NCBI GenBank assembly: GCA_030761205.1
Contig: JAULJL010000032.1
Coordinates: 10,979,134-11,043,133 of the forward strand
Origin: Fremontodendron californicum
Lineage: Eukaryota; Streptophyta; Magnoliopsida; Malvales; Malvaceae
Direction: 5' to 3'
DNA length: 64,000 nucleotides
A model generated the notes under the pieces. It was not told where the DNA came from and made no database searches. It was given only the letters and a program-made list of their open reading frames with translations. Both the position numbers and the translations under genes were made by a program. Below, in pieces: positions 44,049-55,310 of the stretch (positions within the stretch are counted from its first letter, which is position 1; each line of letters begins with the position of its first letter).

Positions 44049-47000
44049 TGTAGACACCTAATTTTGTCCGGACCACTAAACAGGTATGTTTTCTTCCCAT
44101 ATTGATATTTCTGAGTATAAAAAGACTGTTTTCATCCTGCAGGTGGTACTCCGAGACTTAGTTTAAGAGGGCGAGCACAAAAAGACAAACTTGAAAAAAA
44201 GTCAACCCGAAAAAGTCAACCCTGAAAAAGTCAACCCCAAAAAGTCAACTACTGAAAAAGTCAACCCACTTTCAAAATCAAGATTTTAAGTTCAATTAAA
44301 AAATGGCGAAGCATTTTGATAATCTGAGGTCTACATTGAAAGATATGGAGTTCGGAAGTTGGGATTTGGAGATTCAGTAGAAAAGAAACCCTAATTCGAG
44401 AAATTTGGGGAAAAGTGCTTAAACGATCAAACTGGTCGAAATTGAAGGTTCCAAATGAAAGATAAGCACTGACTACGGGTAATGGAGAAGTCACTTGCAA
44501 GAAAAACCGAAAGAAAAGTCAATCCGGGAGAAAACCGAGAATTAGGATTTTTAGTGGATTTCGGTGAAATCGGGAAGAATCACAGAAATGGCCCGACTTG
44601 GTAAGACCAAAGCCCCCAATGGATGAGGAATGATTAAAAAGGATGGCCCAAGGCTCAGATTGAAGAAAATCTGAAAATCGGACTTGTTTTGAGCAAAACC
44701 GGGTTAAGGAGGTTAAAGGGCAAAATTGGAAAATTTTGGGAAAAATAGCAAATGGACTCCAAAAATTATGGAAAATTTGTCAATCTCATTCTTAAATCAT
44801 TTGAAGGAGAATGGAGAAAGAAAATCTTGATTCCGAGTTCGTTTGCAAAATGGCCTAATCTCGGGCCTTCTATGCAGTAATTCAAAAAGGAAAATCCCGA
44901 AAAAATAGCAAATGGACTCCAAAAATTCTGAAATTTGGCAAATCTCATTTTTAAATTATTTGGAAGAGATTGGCGAAAGAAAATCTTGATTCCGAGTTCG
45001 TTTGCAAAATGGCCAAATCCCGGGCCTTCTATGCAGTAATTCAAGCCGATAAATCCCGAAAAATACCAAATGAGCTCCAAAAATTATGAAAACTTCCAGA
45101 TCACACTTGTTAATTATTTTGAAGATATTGGTGAAGAAAAATCTTGATTTGGAGCTCGTTTAAAAAATGGTAAAAAGTAGGGGCATAAAAGGACATTTTG
45201 GGAAGAAAAAATCCAAATAAATAGCAAACGGACTCGGAAAATTTTGAAAACTTCCAGAACTCAATATTTTATTATTTTGAAAGTATTAAAAAAAGAAAAA
45301 TTGAATTTGGAGTCCGTTTGATATTTATTTGCATCCGGGGGGGCAAAATGGTCATTTCACCCAAGCAACCGAAAAGGGCTTCTTTGGGCCTTTCAAAAAT
45401 CAGAGCTAGGCTGGAAAAGAGAAGTGCTGGCCTGCCCAAGCCCAAAGGAAGGAGGAAGCTTATGATTTTTTCAATCAAGTGGTTAAAAATCAAGAGTGGT
45501 ATTTTTGAGCCTAAGTCCCAATCCCACATCCCTTTGTAATGTCAAGCCAAGGAGGTGCTCACCTTATAAATAAGGGGTCTTGGCCTTTGGTTGAAATCAC
45601 CCACTACCCCTTGTGAGATAGTCTATACACTTGTATTAGGATTATCCGGGTGGTGAGTCATAGTGTTTTTGTTGAGAGGGTTTGTAGCTTAATCCGTTCA
45701 AAAGCTACTCTGATGGTTTATAGCTTAATCCGTTCAAAAGCTACTCTGATGGTTTATAGCTTAATCCGTTCAAAAGCTACTCTGAGGGTTTATAGCTTAA
45801 TCCGTTCAAAAGCTACTCTGAGGGTTTATAGCTTAATCCGTTCAAAAGCTACTTGTGAGAGGGTTTGTGGCTTAATCCGTTCAAAAGCTACTCTGAGGGT
45901 TTATAGCTTAATCCGTTCAAAAGCTACTTGGTGAGTTTTCATTTTAAAATAATGTTTCTTGTTCTTCCTTCATTTCCTTTCTTAAGTATATTTTTCTTAC
46001 ATTTTGTTTTTACAATAAACCCACCATGGCCAAATGGCCTACATTATTTATTTTAAGTTGTTGTTTTTGATTCATTTTACCATGTTGTTTATGCTATTTT
46101 CTTTATTTTTGATGTTTTAAATATTATGTTATTTCATGTTCTTAAGTTATATTTAATTTGGTTGCTTTGTTTGTTGCCATTTATGTCTTAGATATCATGT
46201 TTTTGCATTTTTAATTTTCTGTTTTCATGTTGTTTAAATTTGAGCATGTTTTAGAGTTAGCATATTAAGTGTTTGTGAAAATGCTTGTGTGATTTTTGTG
46301 TTATGACTTAGTTTTTCATGCTAGCATACCAAGTGTTTGTGAAAATGCCATGCATGTCTTAGGTCTAGGTTACATTAAATGTCATGCAAGTTCATGTTAG
46401 GTCTAGGCCATATTATTTGTGTCATGCATTTTCCTTACATTTAGGTTTAGATCCATGCATTTCATGCATTATGTTTGCTGCATTGTTTCATGCATTTCAT
46501 GTTCATGCCACTTGAATAATGACTTGAGCCAATTAATGGTTCAAGATCATGCTCTCTTGAGCACACTAGTGGAAAATTAAGTTTGTCAAATTGATTATTC
46601 TACCTTTGTGATTTTTTTTTACTTAGCCAATTTTTATCTAACTTTCAAAAAGTCCTAGCTACTGCTTTCAAGTCATTTTATGAGTTTCAAATATTTTTAT
46701 TTTGATTTTTAAATGATTTTATCAAGAACAAAAAAAAATGTGTTGGCAAAGCAGTTTTTTTCAGTTTTTTTCAAAAAACTCGTACATCTCTGATTTTTCT
46801 GGGAATTCATCTTTGATCAAAAAATTAAGAAAATATTTCCTCGTGTAGTTTTACATGTCCTGAGTCTCCAGTACTTTTTTTAGAATTTTTGGAATTTTTA
46901 AAAATAGGATAAAAAATCGTGGATTAAAACTGGATAGTGAAGTCAGAATTGATTTTAAAGAAAAACAAAGCAGTTTTTTCTCCTCCAAAAACTCGTACAT

Positions 47001-48399
47001 CTCTGGTTTTTCTGGGAATTCATCTTTGATCAAAAAATTAAGCCAATTTTTTCTCGTGTAGTTTTACATGTCCTGAGTCTCCAGTAATTTTTTCAGAATT
47101 TTTGGAATTTTTAAAAATAGGGTAAAAAATCGTGGATTAAAACTGGACAGTGGAGTCAGAATTGAATTTAAAGAAAAACCAATTTTCTGTTTTGGTTAAT
47201 CTACTTAGAGTGGGCTGATTAGGAGGGTTAGCTACTGACTTAGGGTGATTTCTAAGCCTTTTAAACTCTAAAAATGGTTTTTCAAGTCCCGGGCTAAGGG
47301 TAGTCAAGTTCGGATTTTTTAAACTTAGGAAATTAGAGCCATTTAAAAATTTTTAGCCCAGTTTTTATTGTTAATTCAAGCTTTTCAAAATTGTTTTCAA
47401 ACAATCACAAAGTATTTTGGTTTTAGAATATTTAATTTGACATATTTTCCTAAGGTAGCCGGATATCTTTTTAGATATACGGATTTCCTTAATTAAAGGA
47501 AAAAATACATTTCATGCATTGCATTTTTATTTTCATGCATATTATATGATAGCATTATTTTATTCCATGTCATTTAAATTATATGCCATATCATTCATGT
47601 TTGCCATGCCATTTAGGTTGCATTATATTATTTAGATTTTGCTATGTCAGTTTATTTATGTCATGCATATACATATTCATATCTTTTAAAATGTTTTCAA
47701 AAGGATAATGATTTTTCAATAAAAAATAAAGATATTCCCGAGTTAAAATAATTCATGAGTTCTCTAACGGGTTTGCTGGAGGGAATATCATCAATTATCA
47801 TTAATAAAGGAATATCTTTCTTTCAACAAAAAAAAAAAAAGAGAATGATTCGGAAAGTTTTTCAAAACTAATAAAAATTTCTATATTTTGCCATGTTTGT
47901 TGGGGAATATAGGAAAATTTTGAATTTATAAATTTCGAATCATTTTCAAATAAAAATTGAATTATTTTTCTTTAAATTGGGGATTAACTTGAAATACTAA
48001 ATTTAAAACCAATCTTTACCGAGACTTGAGATAATACATGATTAATAAGGTACCGATTTATACGGGCGTTGTGGGGGTGCTAATCCTTCCCCGCACGTAA
48101 CCGACTCCCGAACCCGCTTCTTTGATTTCTCTGGTTTTAAAACGCAGACTTGAAATTAGTTTTTAAAATGTTTTAATTAATTTTTAAAATATTTATAAAA
48201 CCGGTTTTAATAGGTGGCCGATCACACCTAGCTAAAAAAGATTGGTGGCGACTCCATGTCTTTTTTAAGGTCATTTTCAAAACCTTAATTTTTCTAGAGG
48301 AATTAAGTCGACTTTTCCTCGATTTTTTTTTTAAATGTCACGCCTAATGAATAATAAAGTCTTGCGATGAGACTCGTCGTTATTTTTTAGGTTGCGACA
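44049..48399 (+). mobile_element. 3' LTR of element B
   Basis: 4351 bases, near-identical to 32538-36878, with the same TATA box (45565-45573), hairpin repeat (45685-45930) and GTCAA cluster (44201-44264). One visible indel: an extra short tttttcag block near 46760. Confidence 0.93.
45565..45573 (+). promoter_or_regulatory. TATA box in 3' LTR of B
   Basis: TATAAATAA, same context as 34054. From here transcription would run out of B into A2 in the antisense direction. Confidence 0.55.
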
Positions 48400-48404
48400 G
48401 GGTG
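48400..48404. repeat. Target site duplication of element B (right)
   Basis: gggtg, matching 32533-32537. Confidence 0.95.
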
Positions 48405-48577
48405 ACTAGGGATAATTTTTTCTTAGTGAAGGAAATATTAAAGATGGCCATTTATCAAACCAAGCATGAATATTTTCTTTGAAAAGCGATTCTCAAGGGA
48501 GGTAGATATATAGAATTTCCGTTTCTACACTTGGAATCATTCGAATTCCCATGTGCATAGCATCACACCTTTTCTTT

Positions 48578-50018
48578 TTAAGCATAATACTTCTTCAGTT
48601 CATCAGCATTCACGGGATGTCTAAAATCATCTTCATCCATCCGAGTTAGAATCAATGCTCCTCCAGAAAAAGCTCTTTTTACCATATAGGGTCTTTACCA
48701 ATTTGGAGCCCATTTTCCTCACAGATCCTTCACTATGGGGAGAATTTTTCTCAGTACCAATTCTCCTTCTCGGAACTGTCTGGGTTGAACCTTCTTATTA
48801 TGGGCTCGAATCATCCTTTTCTGATAGAGCTGCCCATGACAAATTGCCTTCAATCTTTTCTCTTCGATGAGATTCAACTGTTCATAACGACCTCTAACCC
48901 ATTCTGCCTCTTCTAGGCTAACCTCCATCAAAACCCGAAGTGAAGGAATCTCAACTTCAATAGGTAACACTGCTTCCATACCATATACCAAAGAAAACGG
49001 CGTTGCCCCTGTAGATGTGCGAATCGAAGTGCGATATACGTGGAGAGCAAAGGGTAAGATCTCATGCCAATCCTTGTACACATCAGTCATCTTCTCGACA
49101 ATCTTCTTGATGTTCTTGTTGGCTGCTTCTACTGCCCCATTCATCTTCGGACAATAAGGTTCCGAATTGTGATGCGTGATTTTGAACTGAGTACATACCT
49201 TTTTCATATCTTATTATTCAGTTGAAATCATTATCTGAAATAATTCTTGCTGACAATCCATATCGGCATATGAGTTCCTTCTTGACAAATCTGCATACCA
49301 CCGACTTCGTTACATTCGTATAAGAAGCAGCTTCCACCCACTTTGTGAAATAGTCTATGGCCACCAGGATGAAACGATGTGTATTTAAAGCTTTCAGGGT
49401 AATAGGCCCAATCATATCCATTCCTCACATTGAAAACGGCCAAGGTGCGGTCATGACATGCAATGGCGATGGCGGCACATGAATCTTATCCGCATAGATC
49501 TAGCATTTATGGCACTTCCGGGAATAAATGATACAATCTCCTTCCATCGTCAGCCAATAATACCCTGCCCTCATAATCTGCTTAGCAAGCATGTAACCAT
49601 TAGCATGGGTGCCACATATCCCTTCATGGACTTCCTCTACGATTCTTTGAGCTTCGACAGATCCGATACATCTCAATAGGACTTGATCTTTCCCTTTCTT
49701 GTATAGAATCTCGCCATCTAGAACAAAACCCATTGCTAGCCTTCTCAGAGTTCTCTTGTCGTTCTCTGTTGCCTGTTCTGGATACTGTTGACTCTTGATG
49801 TACTGTAAGATGTCGCTATACCAAGGGAGACCATGTGCTTCTTCTTCGATACTCAAATAGTGGGTAGGAGACTCATATATGCTCATCTTGATTGGCATAA
49901 CTTCAGCCCCTTCATTTACTTTAAATATTGATGACAAAGTAGCCGGAGCATCCGCCATTCGGTTTTCTTCTCGGCGGAAGTAATTGAAACTTACTTCTTC
50001 AAACTCCTCCAATAAACT
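48578..50018 (-). pseudogene. pol: Integrase of element A, copy 2 (decayed)
   Basis: Same architecture as copy 1: zinc site with His in VHEG and CGTHANG and the pair CHKC, catalytic D in GMDMIGP, D in ISDN, E in NGAVEAANKN, end KKYYA before TAA at 48578-48580. Shared breaks: TAG 49500-49502, frameshift near 49207, TGA 48719-48721. Private breaks: TGA 49425-49427 where copy 1 keeps Trp before GMDMIGP, and a changed, one-base-shorter stretch just after ISDN near 49218. The 3' UTR remainder 48405-48577 follows directly, left of the gene. Confidence 0.87.
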
Positions 50019-50078
50019 CAGTATGAGTTCTCTGTATCTGATTAACTTTGTATCCTGAGTTTCCCATTCTCCCTCTAA

Positions 50079-50500
50079 CTAGTATATCACTAAAGCTGAG
50101 TCTCCAAAAACTTCCAAAACTTTGATTTTTCTATCCACTGCTGCACGAAGGCCCATAGTACACGCCTCATACTCAGCCGTATTGTTTGTACAATCGAAAT
50201 CCAATCTGGAAATGAAGGGATAATAATCTTCTTCTGGGGATATGAGCACTGCACCGATTCCGTGCCCCATGGCATTGGATGCCCCATCAAAGTACATCTT
50301 CCATACTTTCTTCTTCAAGGGAGCCTCATTCGCTTGCGAAATATACATCAAATCCTCATCTGGGAAATCAAAGTTCAATGGCTCATAATCCTCCATTGCC
50401 CGACTTGCTAAGAATTCAGCCACTGCGCTGCCCTTGATAGCCTTCTGACTTACGTATACAATGTCGTATTCTGACAACAAAACTGCCATCTTGCCGTCCT
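50079..50500 (-). pseudogene. pol: Archaeal-type second RNase H, copy 2
   Basis: In the frame ending at 50079, the catalytic acids are D of YFDGASN (residue 112), E of NTAEYEA (150) and D of GDSAL (174). TAG after ALVIY is shared with copy 1. The frame overlaps the RT frame near 50450-50621, which marks the shared frameshift between the two domains. Confidence 0.87.
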
Positions 50501-52034
50501 CGCTGACAAAGAAGGTGCTTCTAACATGTACTTGATCAGATCTAGCTTGGCGATCAACCACGTTGTGTGGTACAGTATGTACTGTCTGAGTCTCCGAGCA
50601 ATCCAAGCTAAGGCACAGCACATCTTTTCTACCGACGAATATTTCAACTCATAATCTGTGAACTTCTTGCTGAGGTAGTAAACCGCCTGTTCTTTCTTTC
50701 CAGTCTCATCAAGCTGCCCCAAAGCACAACCCATGGATCTCTCAAATACTGATAGATACAGTATCATCGGTTTATCCGGAACGGGTGGCATTAATACTTG
50801 TGGGTTTGATAGATAATGCTTAACCTTTTCAAAAGCAATCTGACACCCTTCATCCCACTCTCCTGGATCACGTTTTCGATGTAACTTGAATATTGGATCG
50901 CATTTATCGGTTAACTGAGAAATAAACCGAGCAATGTAATTCAATCTCCCCAGAAAATCTCTTACTTCTTTTTGCGTACGTGGAGATGGCAAATTTTGGA
51001 TGGCCTTCACTTTATCCGGATCAATCTCACTTCCCCTTTTGCTAACAACAAAACCCAACAATTTTTCCGAAGTAACTCCAAAAGTGTATTTTGCCGGGTT
51101 TAGCTTGAGTTGAAACTTTCTTAGTCTTTCAAAGAGTTTTCTAAGATTCGCAATATGCTCCTCTTCTCCTTGTGACTTTGCAATCATATCATCAACATAA
51201 ACCTCAATTCCCTTATGCATCATGTCATGAATTAAGGTCACCATGGCTCTCTGATACGTTGCCCCAGCATTCTTCAACCCAAACGGCATTACCTTGTAGC
51301 AGAATGTTCCCCACATTGTAACAAATATGGTTTTCTCCATATCTTCCGGTGCCATCTTAATCTGATTATATCCCGAGAATCCATCCATGAAAGAAAACAA
51401 GGAACTCTTTGCCATATTATCCACCAAAGTATCAATGTAAGGCAAAGGGAAATTATCTTTGGGACTGGCTTTGTTCAAATCTCGGAAATCGACGCACATA
51501 CGCACCTTGCCATCCTTCTTTGGTACTGTATCAATGTTTGCAACCCATTCCGGATATTTTTCCACCTCTAAGAATCCTGCATCAAACTGCCTCTTCACCT
51601 CCTCTTTTACCTTTAACAGCATGTCTGGCCTCATTCTTCTCAACTTTTGCTAAATGGGCTTGCACTCCGGCCTTAAAGGGAGCTTATGAACCACAATGTC
51701 TGGATCCAAACCCGGCATGTCTTGGTATGACCATGCAAATACATCTACATATTCTCGGAGTAAGGCTATGAGTTCACCTTTTATTGACGATGACAATGTA
51801 GTGCCGATTTTAACCTCTTTTATCTCCTCACTAATTCCCAGATTCAACAATTCCAATAGCTCCTCATGAGGAAGTACTTGTTTCTCTTCTTGTTTTATTT
51901 TTCTTAATAAGTCTAGAGGTAGGCCATAATCCTCAATATCTTCGTCGGCCTCAAAATCACCCGTGCAAATGGGCCTCTCAAAATCAATTTTAGAATTATT
52001 GGTAGGAAGGTCCTCATATTCCGCATCCGTGCAC
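50501..52034 (-). pseudogene. pol: Reverse transcriptase and RNase H, copy 2
   Basis: The best-preserved gene in the window: an uninterrupted frame of 397 codons (51643-50450) with VPKKDGK, CVDFRDLN, FMDGFSG (Asp 87), FGLKNAGATYQ and YVDD (149-152), then the RNase H part with YLSVFERSMGCALGQ and YYLSKKFTDYE. It lacks the 4-base and 1-base deletions of copy 1. TAG at 51650-51652 separates it from the linker that begins at the splice acceptor, and the frame runs out of phase into the second RNase H. The first Met of the open frame (51643) is not the true start, because RT is made as part of a polyprotein. Confidence 0.9.
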
Positions 52035-52248
52035 CTGTAAATAGGTGGGGAAGAAACAATATAGGAAAACATATATACAATCGAAGCAAAATAAATAGCA
52101 TAACTGAAAGAATATGGACACATCAATAAGAAGGAAATGCATCATGTTTGTTATTTATTGGATGAAAAGTTTTAGACAAAAGCCCATTACAAAAGAAATT
52201 CTTAATATCTTCGGGCAAAGATATTTAAGATTTGTTTAAAAGCATTAC
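52035..52248 (-). other. Predicted 214-nt intron, copy 2
   Basis: Same donor (AAC|GTAATG, 52248) and acceptor (TTACAG|GTGCAC, 52035) and same length as copy 1. One base differs near the acceptor (tatttacag against aatttacag), which leaves the site intact. Confidence 0.8.
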
Positions 52249-53482
52249 GTTGGAATAGACCTAAAAACTATGGGTAGCTCGGTGGCACTCCAATTGGTCA
52301 GTCTATATCCTGGTGGACAAGGTCGCACCATCCAATTAGCATTCTCTCTTTCAATTCTTTCTTTCTCAGTCGTGCAGATCTCCACATCATACATCTGCTC
52401 ATCCCTATTCACCTGGAATCTCTCGAAGGCTTGCTCTACCATTACGAGCACATCATCAGACTTCTTTTCTTCGAACAGAGAACCGGCTGAGCGAAAGCTG
52501 TGAAGGATAGGTGGGAATGTCATAGGCTCTCATTCAATATCCATACCCGAAAGACGGGCCATCCTCCTTTGTCGGTTCCTTTCAACTTGTTTCCTTTTCT
52601 CATGGGCCTTCGGAAGATACCCAAGGCCAAACCTGTCTTTCTTTCATATTACTTCTATTGCTCGGGCCATCCCCTGAAGATATTTCCCGAGACCTTTTCC
52701 AGCCCTGCAACCTTTTCCCATGGTAGTTCTTACCCCCAGCCTTGTATTCTTGGACAGCCTTGGTTTTGGAATTCTTCGTCCTTCAGCGACGAAAACTGCA
52801 TTTACGAATTCCAAAGACCGAAAGGAACATTCTACAGCATCTTCATTGGGTTCAACATAAGGAGATTCAGTAAATGTAGAGGCTATCACGTCCTCTTCTC
52901 CTGATACAGTGACTAGACGCCCCTCTATTACAAATTTCAGCTTTTGGTGGAGAGACGAAGGTACAGCCCCTGCTGAATATATCCACGGCCTTCCCAGGAG
53001 GCAATTATAGGATGGATTAATATCCATGACCTGAAAGTTCACTGTATAGCTACATGGGCCTATCTCTAGAGGAACCTCAATAGTTCCCATCATATCTCTC
53101 CTAGTACCATCAAAGGCTCGGACCACCGTGCAGCTTGACAGCATATAAGAAATATCCACTGGCAATTTGGACAGGGTTGCCAAAGGCATCACGTTCAATG
53201 AAGAACCTTTGTCCTAAAGGATCCTTGGTAATATGTGCCATTTACAAGTGGTAGTTATATGGAGAGCTTTTGTTGACCCAATACCATTGGGTGGTATCTC
53301 CTCATAGCTGAAATATATATGGTCGTCTGCCGTGATGTTTCCCACTAGCCTGTCCAATTTTTCTACCGATATATTGTTAGCCATGTATGCCTGATTCAAT
53401 ATCCTTAATAGGGCATTTCTATGTGGCTCCTAGTTCAAAAGCAAAGATAAGATTGAAATTCTAGCTGGTTGACGTTGCAGTT
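52249..53482 (-). pseudogene. pol: Protease and G-patch region, copy 2
   Basis: Same blocks as copy 1, including DKGSSLNVMP and the G-patch-like GKGLGKYLQGMARAI, which is open here because Arg replaces the copy-1 stop. Breaks: TAG 53214-53216 just before the catalytic Asp (copy 1 has Leu TTG), TGA 52644-52646 (shared), TGA 52530-52532 (copy 1 has Trp). The N-terminal edge is cut by the solo LTR. Confidence 0.85.
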
Positions 53483-55310
53483 TGATAACTCGTATAATTA
53501 TATAGTTTTTAGTTATGTTTTATTATTGTTTTGTGTCAAATACGAGTTATTATTGCTTAGTCTAATTGTGTTTATGATCTTTTATATTTTTATGTAATTT
53601 GGTTTTTTTTTACGAGTTTCTTTGAGTGATTTCAGATTACTAGGTTAAATCAACAATTAAGGGCAAATTCAGTTCAGTTCCAGTTCCGACACCTTTTGCC
53701 ATATCAGCTATATCTGGAGTTTCACTGAATCAATAAGGCTGAAATTTTAACCGTGCAAAGTTAAGAGGCATATCTAACTTTTTCATGTTTTACACTTCTT
53801 GAAACGGAGTTGTTTTCCCTAGCGAAATCGACCATCAAGTTGGCTGATGTGCAATGACGTCTGTGCTGACCTGTTTTGGTATTTTGCCCATATCTTCTGA
53901 TCCACATCAGCAAATGAGCTGATTCCAACGGCTATGGATCACTAACTGATAGGGGAACATTTTTATAGAAGACCATGTGATCAGATCAAGCTTCCAATAT
54001 TGACAAAATCGACCATCAAGTTGGCTGATCAAAATTGTCATACAATATGACGAAAATTGTTAGAAAAATGCACCCACCTATTATACCTACCTTTGAAATT
54101 TGTAAAGCTTGTCTCTTGTCATTTAGTCCTCCAAAATGTGTATAAATAGAGGGCCTTGGATGATTGTATGAGGAATTGTACATTGGTAGGATATTAGCCA
54201 TTGTAATAAAATTCTCTAAGTTTTCTTCTTCTTTCTTTTCTCTAGTTTTCTTTTTCTTTATTTTCTTCTTCTTCTTTCTTTCTTTTATTTCCTTCTTAGA
54301 TTCTCTTTAATTTTATGTTTATGTTTACAATGCCTATGCTAGGCTAAACTTCTATTTGGTTAAGGGTGATTTCAAAGCCCTAGACATGTTTTGTGATTGA
54401 TTTTCAGATTCTATCTATCATTAATTTTCTATCAAAGTTGCTTATGTTCTTCTACAAGAATTGTTCATGATGTTGTCTTGATTTATTTAGGTGTACAACT
54501 AGATAGATCTTGATATTTATCTATTGCTAGTCTAGGAGTCTTGATCCGTGTAATTGTCTTGATTTCCTATTCATAAATGGCAATTTGTGATTAATGATTA
54601 TGGTCAAGTTTTCAATAATTGCAAAGTGGAACATAACCTAAGTTGAACAATCCGAGCTTATGTGTTTGTTGCTTAGATCAACCTATCTTTCTCATCATAA
54701 AGCTGCCATTAAATTGAATTTAGAGAGCTTATTCTAGGTTGTTTAATGGTTAGAGATTAAATAGAGAGCTTGTTCTATTTAACGACAAACTAAGGAAAGA
54801 TTGGGATAACAGAGCTTTTTGTTATCTACGGTTGTTAACTTTGATAGTTGGTTGATATTGATAGCTCTGAAATTGATTCTTAATGATGTCTAGTGGTGGA
54901 GAATGAAACCTTAACCATATTTTTCATATTTGATTCTTCTTACTTACTTGTTTTCTTACTTTTCTAGTTTGCTTATTTTTAAAAGTATATTTATTTTTAT
55001 TGGCTGGTTATACCGCCTAATTTGTATATTAACTTTGTTTTATTTTTATTGGCTGGTTATACCGCCTAATTTAGTATATATATTTTTATTGGCTGGTTAT
55101 ACCGCCTTGCATCTTATTCTTATTATTTACTTTAGTTTAAATCTGGCTTCAAAAACCCCTTTTCTTTTATTGTTCTTGAATTTAAGTTTTAAACTATTAA
55201 CTTATAAACTAAAACTCAATCCCTGAGGACTCGACCCTTGCTAACTACTATACTTACAATTTATCTTTTTAGTGCAAGGTTAAATAAGATACACTCTTTT
55301 GGGTGCATCA
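53483..55310 (+). mobile_element. Solo LTR, 1828 bp, TSD CAGTT
   Basis: Starts TGATAACTCGTATAATTA and ends GGGTGCATCA, flanked by cagtt at 53478-53482 and 55311-55315. Copy 1 holds the empty site (14792-14796). Inside are a TATA box (54141-54148), a pyrimidine-rich ttcttctttctttt tract (54220-54290), a repeated gaccatcaagttggctgat (53829, 54009) and three copies of ttttattggctggttatacc (54993-55110). No PBS, PPT or coding sequence lies inside, so it is a single LTR left by recombination of a full element. The family is uncertain; the end (ctgaggactcgacccttg) is of a kind seen in Ty3/gypsy LTRs. Confidence 0.88.
54141..54148 (+). promoter_or_regulatory. TATA box of the solo LTR
   Basis: TATAAATA in atgtgtataaatagaggg, about 660 bases into the LTR, a normal position for the U3-R border. 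Confidence 0.6.

Larger units (their letters stand above)
32538..48399 (+). mobile_element. Element B: non-autonomous Ogre-like LTR retrotransposon
   Basis: A complete 15862-base element with TSD GGGTG, LTRs 32538-36878 and 44049-48399, PBS and PPT. The 7.2-kb interior has no gag, ORF1 or pol frames; only a zinc-knuckle trace (38949-39031) remains. It shares LTR ends, PBS, leader and 3' UTR with element A, so it is a large non-autonomous derivative of that family. LTRs differ by roughly 1-2 percent by eye, and copy 1 has an empty site, so insertion is recent and postdates the duplication. It lies antisense inside the 3' UTR of A. Confidence 0.93.
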
